Of a DNA stretch of 21,414 bases, positions 1 through 6,346 are shown one piece after another. The notes under the pieces were generated by a model, which saw nothing but the letters and a program-made list of their open reading frames with translations, was not told the DNA's origin and searched no databases. The number at the start of each line of letters is the position of its first letter. Position 1 is the stretch's first letter. Origin of the DNA: Candidatus Uhrbacteria bacterium (GTDB lineage: Bacteria; Patescibacteriota; Patescibacteriia; UBA9934; UBA10169); the NCBI GenBank assembly GCA_003505155.1, contig DNYJ01000029.1, positions 1-21,414 on the forward strand, in the 5' to 3' direction. A program made the translations under genes and the position numbers.

Positions 1-99
1 CAATCTTTTTGAGAAAATCCCGAATCGGCAACTACAGATGTTGCCGTAATACCAGTTCAGCGCGTGAAGTGTTTTAACGGGTTTGCCCATACGCCGCAT
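1..99 (-). CDS. Possible partial gene running off the left edge
   Basis: An ATG lies immediately after the TAA stop of the Fic gene (TAAATG junction), and its frame stays open for all 33 codons to the window edge. A second in-frame ATG follows three codons later, at position 90. The visible peptide begins MRRMGKPVKTLHALNWYY and has no motif I recognise. The abutting start suggests translational coupling to fic, but 33 codons is too short to exclude a chance frame. The rest lies outside the window. Confidence 0.3.
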   Translation of the reverse strand, partial: MRRMGKPVKTLHALNWYYGNICSCRFGIFSKRL

Positions 100-1152
100 T
101 TATACTTTGCGATAGCGCGTTGTTCGCCCCTGGCCAATGCGCTCAATCTTTTTCAATCGTAGCAAGACGTCGATTGCTTGCGAGACGGTCGGACGTGCCA
201 CACCAGTCGTTTTCGCGATGTCTCCCGCAGTTACTTCATCAACCGTTTCAAGATATCGCCACACGATAAGCTGTTTCGGCGAGAGGATTTTCTCGATATT
301 CTCATGCGACAGCAATTCGATTGCCTGTCTGGCCTGTTCAAGCGACACGCTCAAGAAAAACTCCAACCACGGCACGATGTTTTCGTGGTCGGTTCCAAAC
401 GAAGACTGGCTCTTGCGGAGAGCGACGTAATAATCCGCCTTGTTGTCCTCGACAAGTTTTTCGTGAGAGATGTATGGCACATATTCGTATCCCGTCTTCA
501 ACAACAAGAGGTTCGTGAGGATGCGCGAAAGACGGCCGTTGCCATCTTGGAACGGATGCATCGCGAGAAACTCTACGAGGAAGTTGCTGATCACAACTAG
601 CGAATGACTTTCGCATCGCTTCAACGCATCTGCTGTCCATTCAACAAGCTCTTCCATGCGCTTTGGTGTGAGATATGCCGGCGTTGTTTCAAAAATAACG
701 CCGACAGACTTTCCAGAGTCGTCGAACATCTCCACGGAATTCTCCATTTTTTTGTACTCGCCACGATGGCGTTCGTCCTTCTCTGTATATTTCAATAACT
801 CCCCATGCAATTGCTTGATGACCCCCTCGGTAAATGGAATGTGTTTCCGTGAGGTAAAAACGTTTTCGAGCAACTCAAAGTAGCCCTGAACTTCCTGCTT
901 ATCGCGATCGGTGAACTTTTGGAGAGACAATCCACGCATGAACTTCTCAACATCTTCGTCGGACAACTTCGATCCTTCGATGCGTGTTGATGCTCCGGTT
1001 GAGGTCACCAAAACTGACCGTTTCAAGCGGCCAAGCACTTGCGGGTTTAGCCTTGCTCCACCAATCCATTGACCCTTCAGGTAATCGATTTGGTTGATGA
1101 GTGACCAAATATTTTGAGGCAAATTGCTGATACGCTTATCTCGGCTATCCAT
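100..1152 (-). CDS. Fic family protein (predicted AMPylase) with C-terminal winged helix
   Basis: Fic enzymes transfer AMP or a related group onto a hydroxyl of a target protein. The catalytic loop HPFQDGNGRLSR is complete (residues about 199-210), with the catalytic His and phosphate-binding residues present. An N-terminal inhibitory-helix motif S-x3-E-G (STRIEG, around residues 55-60) fits a class II, self-inhibited Fic protein. The last 60 residues form a winged helix-turn-helix (AGDIAKTTGVARPTVSQAID), as in Fic-HTH proteins that may autoregulate. I chose the ATG at 1152; a TTG two codons upstream (1158) extends the frame but is weaker. No Shine-Dalgarno is evident. A promoter-like sequence lies just upstream and no partner antitoxin gene is seen. 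The target is unknown. Confidence 0.95.
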   Translation of the reverse strand: MDSRDKRISNLPQNIWSLINQIDYLKGQWIGGARLNPQVLGRLKRSVLVTSTGASTRIEGSKLSDEDVEKFMRGLSLQKFTDRDKQEVQGYFELLENVFTSRKHIPFTEGVIKQLHGELLKYTEKDERHRGEYKKMENSVEMFDDSGKSVGVIFETTPAYLTPKRMEELVEWTADALKRCESHSLVVISNFLVEFLAMHPFQDGNGRLSRILTNLLLLKTGYEYVPYISHEKLVEDNKADYYVALRKSQSSFGTDHENIVPWLEFFLSVSLEQARQAIELLSHENIEKILSPKQLIVWRYLETVDEVTAGDIAKTTGVARPTVSQAIDVLLRLKKIERIGQGRTTRYRKV

Positions 1153-1180
1153 AGGCAATCTTATACTATGACTATAGGAG

Positions 1181-1209
1181 ATTATATATGATTAAGGTTA
1201 GCCCAGCAA
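1181..1209 (-). promoter_or_regulatory. Putative sigma70-type promoter of the fic gene
   Basis: On the minus strand TTGCTG (-35, 1204-1209) and TATAAT (-10, 1181-1186) are separated by exactly 17 bases. Transcription would begin near 1174, about 22 bases before the ATG at 1152. The -10 is a perfect consensus and the -35 matches four of six positions. Confidence 0.6.
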
Positions 1210-1251
1210 GTCATACCGGAAGAGTGCAAAATAACTTGGAGATCTCTCTCG

Positions 1252-1266
1252 TAACTTTGGTACTAA
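1252..1266 (+). repeat. 15-base direct repeat, left copy flanking the M23 gene
   Basis: TAACTTTGGTACTAA here matches TAACCTTGGTACTAA at 2028-2042 in 14 of 15 bases and in the same orientation. The two copies bracket the M23 peptidase gene and its repeat-rich upstream region. Confidence 0.5.
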
Positions 1267-1273
1267 TACACAG

Positions 1274-1363
1274 CCCTTCGACAAGCTCAGGACATTCGAC
1301 TCGGTTTGTCGCGCAGGCCGGAGGCCATGAGCGAGGTTTGTCGATAGACAAACCGAGTCGAAT
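1274..1363. repeat. Interspersed repeat with 17-base perfect inverted repeat
   Basis: ATTCGACTCGGTTTGTC at 1294-1310 is perfectly inverted at 1347-1363, with a 36-base loop. Just to the left, CCCTTCGACAAGCTCAGGAC (1274-1293) resembles an interspersed repeat whose expanded form recurs at 20377-20419. Frames crossing this gap translate into low-complexity peptides unlike real proteins, so I read the gap as non-coding repeat sequence. Confidence 0.7.
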
Positions 1364-1400
1364 GGCGGTGTTTTTTGGACAAAGTTCGAAAAACACCGCC
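1364..1400. repeat. Hairpin ahead of the M23 gene
   Basis: GGCGGTGTTTTT (1364-1375) pairs perfectly with AAAAACACCGCC (1389-1400) around a 13-base loop. It directly abuts the preceding inverted repeat. The outer sequence AACACCGCC is also found at 2050-2058 and beside the hairpin in gatC (7928-7936). No other feature is seen between here and the M23 start. Confidence 0.7.
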
Positions 1401-1507
1401 ACGAGAACGTCTTATCGTGCGTCCTTCCTACGTATGCAGTGGGGCGACCCATAGGGCCTTGTCGGTAACAAAACACCCTTCGCAGGGTTGGTTTGTTAGG
1501 GTAAGAT

Positions 1508-1963
1508 GTGCGCAATATGGAGCAGTGGATTCACTCAAAGAGTCAGAATCGCTATCGGGTGCCTATTGACCTTGGATGTGTGACTCGTGTGCAACCTGAT
1601 TCGATCGCGCATGTCGGGGATCTCATTCACGCCATTGACTATAATGCGCCAGAGGGCACGCCAATTTTTGCGGCTCTTGAGGGTGTTGTCATCGACGTCA
1701 AAGATGACTCCGAAGTTGGAGGGCTCGAACAATCCTTCGAGGAGCTCGGAAACTATATCGAAATCCTGCACGAGAATAGTGAAGTCTCTGAATACGAACA
1801 TCTGAAATATCGTTCGTCTTGTGTGCACATCGGTGATCGGGTAATCGAAAACCAGAAGATCGCCGAGGTTGGTAATACGGGATGGAGTGAATGTCCACAT
1901 CTTCACTTCATGGTGTATCCAAAAGATTCGCCGTATAAGACACTTGAAATCGCATTCGAGTAA
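1508..1963 (+). CDS. M23 family zinc metallopeptidase domain protein
   Basis: M23 (lysostaphin/LytM-like) peptidases cut peptide cross-links in peptidoglycan. The fold signature is visible: a His then AIDYNAPEGTPIFAALEGVV, where Asp of AIDY and an upstream His (IAHVGD) are likely zinc ligands, and a C-terminal HLHF (H-x-H) supplying the third ligand and a catalytic His. The usual G-x-S-x-G-PHLHF appears as GWSECPHLHF, with Cys in place of Gly. There is no signal peptide or membrane segment in the 151 residues, so the protein is either cytoplasmic, exported by another route, or acts on lysis. A GTG start at 1508 is favoured because AGGG sits six bases upstream; ATG at 1517 is the alternative. 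It is a lone plus-strand gene bracketed by 15-base direct repeats and ends before a terminator. Confidence 0.85.
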   Translation: MRNMEQWIHSKSQNRYRVPIDLGCVTRVQPDSIAHVGDLIHAIDYNAPEGTPIFAALEGVVIDVKDDSEVGGLEQSFEELGNYIEILHENSEVSEYEHLKYRSSCVHIGDRVIENQKIAEVGNTGWSECPHLHFMVYPKDSPYKTLEIAFE

Positions 1964-2027
1964 TCCGACCCACATGCCTTAAAATCGCCCTCCAGCGAAT
2001 TCCAGAAAACCCCTTCAAAGGCCCAAA

Positions 2028-2042
2028 TAACCTTGGTACTAA
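2028..2042 (+). repeat. 15-base direct repeat, right copy flanking the M23 gene
   Basis: TAACCTTGGTACTAA, one mismatch from the copy at 1252-1266, 776 bases away in the same orientation. It lies between the M23 stop and the bidirectional terminator. Confidence 0.5.
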
Positions 2043-2061
2043 ACCCACCAACACCGCCATG

Positions 2062-2095
2062 AAAAAAACTCGAGATGACCTCGAGTCTTTTTCTC
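2062..2095. terminator. Bidirectional intrinsic terminator between convergent genes
   Basis: ACTCGAG (2068-2074) pairs with CTCGAGT (2080-2086) around a five-base loop. A run of seven A lies on the left and CTTTTTCT on the right, so both strands give a GC stem followed by a U-rich tract. It sits between the plus-strand M23 gene and the minus-strand DsbA-like gene, which converge here. Confidence 0.85.
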
Positions 2096-2097
2096 TG

Positions 2098-2236
2098 CTC
2101 TCACGGGCTCAATTGACGATAACGAGTCGAGCTCCCGCCCATGGCGGTGAACTGCGAGGCTCTCATGCCATCACCACGGTGATGGCGGTTCCAAGCCTTA
2201 TGTCAATGGTTTAGCTCAATTAAGTTACCGTGAGAG
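2098..2236. repeat. 139-base structured non-coding element
   Basis: CTCTCACGG (2098-2106) is perfectly inverted as CCGTGAGAG (2228-2236). Inside, ATTGAC (2112-2117) is inverted as GTCAAT (2202-2207), and GCTCAATT occurs as a direct repeat (2107-2114, 2214-2221). The centre has an 8-base-pair hairpin, GCCATCAC (2167-2174) with GTGATGGC (2179-2186). No gene is seen in 1976-2254. The element could be an old miniature mobile element or part of the 3' region of the DsbA-like transcript. Confidence 0.55.
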
Positions 2237-2254
2237 GTGTGTTGAGTATAACAT

Positions 2255-2977
2255 CTACAAAGCCGCTTCCACAATCGCCTGAAGCTGTGCATAAGGCACG
2301 GCGCCGGACACGAGTTGGCCGTTGACATAGGTCGCCGGCGTTCCGGAAACGCCCGCCGCCTGTCCACCGGATTGGTCGGACGTGATATTCGCAGAATACT
2401 TGCGGGAGCTCACACAGTCCTGATACTTGGCAAGATCAAGTCCCAAATCCTGAACCGTCTCTTCATAACGGGCCGTGCCGAGCGCACCCTGGTCCGCAAA
2501 CATCGCATCAGCAAACCTCCAGAACGCCGCATCGCCTCCCTGTTCGCCGACACACTCGGAAGCGAGCGCCGCCGGAGTCGCTTGCGGATGGAACGAGAGC
2601 GGGAAATGGCGATACACCCAAGCCACCCTATCTCCATATTCCGTCATCAGCTGTTGCATCGTCGGATGATGCGATCCGCAGAAGGGACACTCGAAGTCGG
2701 AGTACTCGACAAGCACAACCTTGGCCTTTTTAAGATCCCCCCGCACCCAATCCTCGTCGGTTACCTTGGGAAGCGTAGCGGAGGGAGTCGGTTGAGCGGC
2801 CACGCTCGGTTGCGTCGTCGTGGGAATCACAGCTAGTTCCGAGGCAGAGCCTGAACCAGATGAAATGCCTCCAAAGAAGAACAAGCCGACAATAGCCGCA
2901 ATGGCAATGCCGGCGACAAGACCAAAGGCAAACATGGTTTGCGGAGGCCCCGAGAAGAAATCCTGCTGATCGGACAT
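2255..2977 (-). CDS. Membrane-anchored DsbA-like thioredoxin-fold protein
   Basis: The protein probably forms or shuffles disulfides in exported proteins. It has one N-terminal membrane helix (about residues 14-37, FAFGLVAGIAIAAIVGLFFF), a Thr/Pro/Ser-rich linker (about 50-72), and a thioredoxin domain with the active site C97-P-F-C100 in FECPFCGSHH. The cis-Pro loop is seen as GTPATYVNG near the C terminus. The order TM, linker, DsbA-like domain is common in Patescibacteria and in BdbD-type proteins. The start is ATG at 2977. It follows lgt by 49 bases on the same strand, so the two may share a transcript concerned with envelope proteins. No reoxidase such as VKOR/DsbB is visible here. Confidence 0.92.
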   Translation of the reverse strand: MSDQQDFFSGPPQTMFAFGLVAGIAIAAIVGLFFFGGISSGSGSASELAVIPTTTQPSVAAQPTPSATLPKVTDEDWVRGDLKKAKVVLVEYSDFECPFCGSHHPTMQQLMTEYGDRVAWVYRHFPLSFHPQATPAALASECVGEQGGDAAFWRFADAMFADQGALGTARYEETVQDLGLDLAKYQDCVSSRKYSANITSDQSGGQAAGVSGTPATYVNGQLVSGAVPYAQLQAIVEAAL

Positions 2978-3026
2978 AATAATGAAGTCAGAAGTTAAAA
3001 GTCAGAAGTTGGACAAGTATAACAGA

Positions 3027-3788
3027 TCAGAGCTTCTTTTGTCGAAAGCGGATAAAAAGCCAGATGCCGGCGGCAACCATGAGAACCGAACCGTATTGGG
3101 CGGGGGTGAAACCGAGGTAACGCTCATCCACAATAGCTCCTTCGCGGGCGCGCAGAAAGTCGAGGCCGAAACGGACGACTCCGTACCAGATGAGAAAGAC
3201 GACAAGATAGGAACCTTGCCGCACCTTGCGCCCGGCCATAAAAAGAAAGGCAAGAAAAAGAAGGAGACCGTCGAAGGAAAGGTAGAGACCGAGATTATGC
3301 CGCACCACTCCGTCGGCGTGCAACATCCCAAGAAAAAAATCTGTTGGAACGCCCGGATGCATGTTGGTGAGAAAACAACCAAGACGTCCGATGAACGTGC
3401 CGAGCGGGAGACCGAAGATGATAGCGTCGGCGTAGGAGAGAGGATCAACGCGACGACGGCGCATGAACCAGAGCGCTGCTAAGAGAGCGCCGATAAAGCC
3501 GCCTGTGATTGAAAGACCTCCGTGCCAAATGGCAAAAATTTCGATGGGACGAGCAAGGTAAGTCGCAGGATCATAGAAGACGGCGTGGAAAAAGCGGGCA
3601 AAGATGAAAGCGCCAAGGACGATCCAGCCAAGCGCATCCCAAACGAACTTGGGATCAAGCCCACGCTGGCGGAGCATCCACTCGGAAGCCTTCGCGCCCG
3701 CAAGGATCCCAAGCGCCACCATGAGTCCCCAAACATAAATTGTAACGGGACCAAGTTGAACGGTTTGCAACTCAACGGCTGGAATCAT
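3027..3788 (-). CDS. lgt: Prolipoprotein diacylglyceryl transferase
   Basis: Lgt moves diacylglycerol from phosphatidylglycerol to the lipobox Cys of prolipoproteins at the membrane. The 253-residue length is normal for the family. Seen directly are several hydrophobic helices, the WHGGLSITGG segment (His89 with the HGG motif), and the signature GRLGCFLTN (Gly134-Asn142), where Cys sits at the position often held by Asn. A conserved Arg is visible in VVRFGLDFLR. The start ATG (3788) lies 12 bases from a palindromic element belonging to the neighbouring transposase unit, which therefore separates lgt from the upstream block. The downstream gene is the DsbA-like one. Confidence 0.96.
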   Translation of the reverse strand: MIPAVELQTVQLGPVTIYVWGLMVALGILAGAKASEWMLRQRGLDPKFVWDALGWIVLGAFIFARFFHAVFYDPATYLARPIEIFAIWHGGLSITGGFIGALLAALWFMRRRRVDPLSYADAIIFGLPLGTFIGRLGCFLTNMHPGVPTDFFLGMLHADGVVRHNLGLYLSFDGLLLFLAFLFMAGRKVRQGSYLVVFLIWYGVVRFGLDFLRAREGAIVDERYLGFTPAQYGSVLMVAAGIWLFIRFRQKKL

Positions 3789-3800
3789 AATAATAGTAAT

Positions 3801-3857
3801 AGTAACGACGTTACTGAAACATCAATGTTTATAGGGATTTATAGTAACGTCGTTACT
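3801..3857. repeat. REP-like palindromic element, copy 1 (transposase left end)
   Basis: Two 15-base palindromic arms flank a 27-base core. The arm at 3801-3815 is AGTAACG-A-CGTTACT and the arm at 3843-3857 is AGTAACG-T-CGTTACT, the exact reverse complement. The core contains ATCAATGTTTATAGGGATT. The copy is identical to 4580-4636 over all 57 bases. It contains the stop codon of the transposase gene. Confidence 0.93.
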
Positions 3858-4556
3858 AAATTGAGCCTCGTATTCTTTTAACTGATCTTCGTGGCGAGTG
3901 CTCCATTCTTTAAGATGCTTGATGTAATCTTCCTTGTTTGGATAGGTATCCTCGAGATAGGTGCTCGTTACCACAGGTAGTTCTTGCGGCTTCCCCATGA
4001 CCAGATGATGGCTACTGTATTTACGACGCTCCATGAGGCGCAAGGCCTCATCCCAATCCTGAACCTGCCCCTCTCTCCACGGAAGTCCAAAGCAATCCAT
4101 TCCATTACCATGAATATAGATAGGAAGAAACTCAAAGTAAGCAGCATTGTTGATATGAGACGATTGAAAGGGACGATTAAAGAGGGACCCGCGCCTATCA
4201 TACTTTTCATTGGTTACTCGGGCATAACTCTTTTGTAGGATGTGAAGAAATCTTGATATTCCATCATCATAACGTTGTGTCATCATGAGATGAAAATGGG
4301 TATCCATCAGATTAAAAGCAATAATATCCACCAGGGGATCTCTTACATCATACCCCGTCGCCTGCATTGTCTGGATTTCTGATAACCGAGCAATTTTGCC
4401 CCATTTGTGATGCGTGTAGTTCACGTCATTAAAGAGGTAGAGATATTCATAAAAGAGTAGAAAATCGCTCTCAGAGAGAAAGATCTTTCGGCCATCTACA
4501 CCAGAATTATAGATATGATACGTCTCGTTTGTAGCGATCTCTGGAACTCTAGTCAT
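3822..4556 (-). CDS. REP-associated tyrosine transposase (Y1/HUH family)
   Basis: RAYTs are single-strand DNA nucleases related to IS200/IS605 TnpA that act on REP palindromes. The opening HIYNSGVDGRKIF is typical of the family. The metal-binding HUH motif is H87-F-H89 in MDTHFHLMM, and candidate catalytic tyrosines are Y111 (KSYARV) or Y119 (EKYDRRG), followed by the conserved RRGSLFNRPF. The ATG at 4556 gives 244 residues. The last 11 residues (SNDVTINPYKH) and the TGA stop are encoded by the left palindromic element itself: the arm gives SNDVT and the core gives INPYKH. The frame looks intact, so the enzyme may be active. Confidence 0.93.
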   Translation of the reverse strand: MTRVPEIATNETYHIYNSGVDGRKIFLSESDFLLFYEYLYLFNDVNYTHHKWGKIARLSEIQTMQATGYDVRDPLVDIIAFNLMDTHFHLMMTQRYDDGISRFLHILQKSYARVTNEKYDRRGSLFNRPFQSSHINNAAYFEFLPIYIHGNGMDCFGLPWREGQVQDWDEALRLMERRKYSSHHLVMGKPQELPVVTSTYLEDTYPNKEDYIKHLKEWSTRHEDQLKEYEAQFSNDVTINPYKH

Positions 4557-4579
4557 AAAGCTTCGAATAGTCGCGAATT

Positions 4580-4636
4580 AGTAACGACGTTACTGAAACA
4601 TCAATGTTTATAGGGATTTATAGTAACGTCGTTACT
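4580..4636. repeat. REP-like palindromic element, copy 2 (transposase right end)
   Basis: Identical over 57 bases to 3801-3857: arm 4580-4594, core 4595-4621, arm 4622-4636. It lies 23 bases upstream of the transposase ATG. Its right edge supplies two of the three bases of the stop codon of the next gene. Confidence 0.93.
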
Positions 4637-5102
4637 ATAACGCGCCGAGGATGTGGAGAACTTTTTTATAATCTTTGAGGGCGGAGCGGAGATCGTGGGG
4701 TTTGACGCGCACCTCATGCTCGTGGACGATCTGATTGCGGAGGTGATGCGACCGCCAGATCACGCGCAACTCAGGGTAGCGATGCATAGCGAACTTGATC
4801 CGCCGCGCCATATTCTCCCCCATCATGTCTTTGCGCTTCAAGACGTCGTCCAGCAAACTGTCCGCCTTCACCACCGCCTGACGCAACTCGTGTTCGTTCG
4901 AGCTCGATCCCATCTCCTCGATCATCTTCCACGTCTTGCGTATCGCCACCCGATCAACGTCGTCCCGCCGCCAAAGTGATTGTAAATGCCACCGCACACG
5001 CCGCTCAAGCCAGACAACGAGCCACACAAACAAACTCAAAGCTATCACTACCCCAATGCCGTACCAAAGAATTTTCATGGGATCGAAGTCGAGCATAATC
5101 AT
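4635..5102 (-). CDS. Small membrane protein with HEPN-like R-x4-H motif
   Basis: I do not recognise a named family. From ATG 5102 the product has 155 residues: one membrane helix (about 10-32), a basic stretch after it, and a helical cytoplasmic domain. That domain contains VKADSLLDDVLKR and RNQIVHE (R122 to H127), an R-N-x3-H pattern like the catalytic motif of HEPN RNases and DUF4145-type domains. The start is chosen because ATG overlaps the NUDIX stop as ATGA (5099-5102); the longer frame up to 5141 needs a GTG inside the NUDIX gene. Codon TAG at the end straddles the palindromic element, so its present C terminus may have been set by that insertion. RNase activity is inference only. Confidence 0.75.
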   Translation of the reverse strand: MIMLDFDPMKILWYGIGVVIALSLFVWLVVWLERRVRWHLQSLWRRDDVDRVAIRKTWKMIEEMGSSSNEHELRQAVVKADSLLDDVLKRKDMMGENMARRIKFAMHRYPELRVIWRSHHLRNQIVHEHEVRVKPHDLRSALKDYKKVLHILGAL

Positions 5103-5602
5103 TTGAGTGTTCGGAGCAAAGACCACGCAACAAAGTGACACGTTTTCTCATTGCAATCTTGAATTGGTACCCACTGCATGTCCACCACCTCATCAGGAAA
5201 CTCTACGTTCATCGCCGATGTATCTCGTAGTTCATGTGTGAGTTTGACGAGATAATAGAGACAGAGCGTGTGAACAAAAACCTCCTTTTGCCGCAAATAC
5301 ATCCGATCTTGAAGCACGTGGATGGGGGCTTCTGTCGCCACTTCGCACCGATACCCAGTCTCTTCAAAAAATTCTCTCTTGAGAGCATCCAGCACGTTCT
5401 CGCCAAGATCAAGGCCTCCTCCCGGAAGTTCCCACTGATCGTTCCAACCAGGTTTGACCATTAAGACATCACCCGCCTCATTTCGAGCCAAGCCATATAC
5501 GGATGGCCTCCACGCCGCCTCAACGCCATCCGGCTTCACATACTCCTTCCCTGTCGGATCGTGGAAGATATTGTGATTTGTCATAGGAAATGATGTTCGC
5601 AT
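5099..5602 (-). CDS. NUDIX hydrolase
   Basis: NUDIX enzymes hydrolyse nucleoside diphosphates linked to another group. The complete Nudix box G-x5-E-x7-REUxEExGU is present at residues 62-84 (from G62 through E68 to REFFEETGY). Upstream is the usual strand RNEAGDVLMVKPGWNDQWELPGG. The protein has 167 residues, typical for a single-domain member. The substrate cannot be told from sequence. ATG at 5602 is used; a second ATG at residue 7 (5584) is possible. It lies 20 bases after the peptidase E gene and overlaps the membrane protein gene by four bases, so the three are probably cotranscribed. Confidence 0.92.
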   Translation of the reverse strand: MRTSFPMTNHNIFHDPTGKEYVKPDGVEAAWRPSVYGLARNEAGDVLMVKPGWNDQWELPGGGLDLGENVLDALKREFFEETGYRCEVATEAPIHVLQDRMYLRQKEVFVHTLCLYYLVKLTHELRDTSAMNVEFPDEVVDMQWVPIQDCNEKTCHFVAWSLLRTLK

Positions 5603-5622
5603 GAATCATTGATATAGCTTTC

Positions 5623-6255
5623 TCACGAACTACATTTTGGAAAAGGATTTTCAGTCGTCACGACTTCCACACGATCATCTTTGACTAACACCGCCTGATC
5701 ATCCGTCAACCGCGTGACTTCTACTCCGTGCTCACGCTCGTAGCCCGCAATCTCCATCTCATACAAAGGTTCATAGTGCGGGCTGATAACGAGATCAACC
5801 ATGCCCATGCCGCGCAAATCTTTGAGCTCAACCATATTCGCGTCGCCACCGGCGATCCCCGCTACACTCATATTCGTCCCCACAACAATGGAACCCGCGC
5901 TTACGCCGATGTAAAGTCCGCCACGTTCGAGCCACGGACGAAGAGCGCGGTCAAACCCGCTCTCACGAATCCACTTCATGAGATAAAACGTATTGCCGCC
6001 CTGCACATAGACGACATTGCATCGAACAAGAGCCGACTCGATCGCTTCGTCTGACATGCCAGCGAGATCAATTTCTTCAACCTCCCAACCAAGATTCTCC
6101 ATCACAGATCGGTCGCGAATCACATACGTCTGATCTAGCTCCGGATTGGAAGCCGTCGTCACGTATAAACATCGAACCGGTTTGCCAAGTTCCGACGCAA
6201 ACGTTTCGATTTCATGCTTCATCCGCATTCCAGCCGATGTAAGAAAGAGCCTCAT
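5623..6255 (-). CDS. Peptidase E-like serine peptidase (S51 family)
   Basis: Family S51 includes dipeptidase E (Asp-X dipeptides) and cyanophycinase, in a class I glutamine amidotransferase-like fold. The nucleophile elbow is G117-V-S-A-G (Ser119), preceded by VVYVQGGNTFYLMKWI, a conserved peptidase E segment. The protein starts MRLFLTSAGM as expected for the family when the ATG at 6255 is used, giving 210 residues. A frame extending to a GTG at 6282 would begin inside a palindromic element and adds a peptide absent from the family, so I reject it. The element at 6276-6334 separates this gene from gatA and may affect its expression. Dipeptidase specificity is inferred. Confidence 0.9.
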   Translation of the reverse strand: MRLFLTSAGMRMKHEIETFASELGKPVRCLYVTTASNPELDQTYVIRDRSVMENLGWEVEEIDLAGMSDEAIESALVRCNVVYVQGGNTFYLMKWIRESGFDRALRPWLERGGLYIGVSAGSIVVGTNMSVAGIAGGDANMVELKDLRGMGMVDLVISPHYEPLYEMEIAGYEREHGVEVTRLTDDQAVLVKDDRVEVVTTENPFPKCSS

Positions 6256-6275
6256 ACTCGCTTTTTCCAGCACTT

Positions 6276-6334
6276 CCAGCACCAGGTGCTGGATTAATCA
6301 ATGTTTATAGGGGTTCTCCAGCACCTGGTGCTGG
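6276..6334. repeat. REP-like element, copy 3: same core, different palindromic arms
   Basis: The arms are CCAGCACC-A-GGTGCTGG (6276-6292) and CCAGCACC-T-GGTGCTGG (6318-6334), the second being the exact reverse complement of the first. The core between them carries ATCAATGTTTATAGGGGTT, one base different from the core in the two elements around the transposase. The arms share no sequence with AGTAACGNCGTTACT. It fills most of the 91 bases between gatA and the peptidase E gene. A partial arm (CCAGCAC) is duplicated just outside at 6267-6273. Confidence 0.88.
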
Positions 6335-6346
6335 TTATCCACACCT

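Larger units (their letters stand above)
3801..4636 (-). mobile_element. RAYT/REP unit: transposase gene bounded by identical palindromic elements
   Basis: A Y1-type transposase gene lies between two identical 57-base elements in direct orientation, 836 bases in total. This matches the known arrangement of REP-associated tyrosine transposases (RAYTs, TnpA_REP) with their REP palindromes. The unit separates lgt from the HEPN-motif gene, both on the same strand. A further relative of the element with different arms lies at 6276-6334. Confidence 0.85.

Noticed and set aside
1188..1454. 88-codon frame on the plus strand ahead of the M23 gene
   Set aside because: It reads straight through the inverted repeats, giving low-complexity peptide (SPSTSSGHSTRF) typical of translated repeats, and has no supporting motif.
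2982..3482. 166-codon plus-strand frame
   Set aside because: It is the antisense shadow of lgt, which has clear family motifs.
6256..6282. Nine-residue upstream extension of the peptidase E gene from a GTG
   Set aside because: It begins within a palindromic element, and the family normally starts at the MRLFLTSAG segment from the ATG at 6255.
3801..6334. The repeated palindromic elements as a CRISPR array or integron attC sites
   Set aside because: Only three dispersed copies with a transposase gene between two of them, no regular spacers, no cas or integrase gene.
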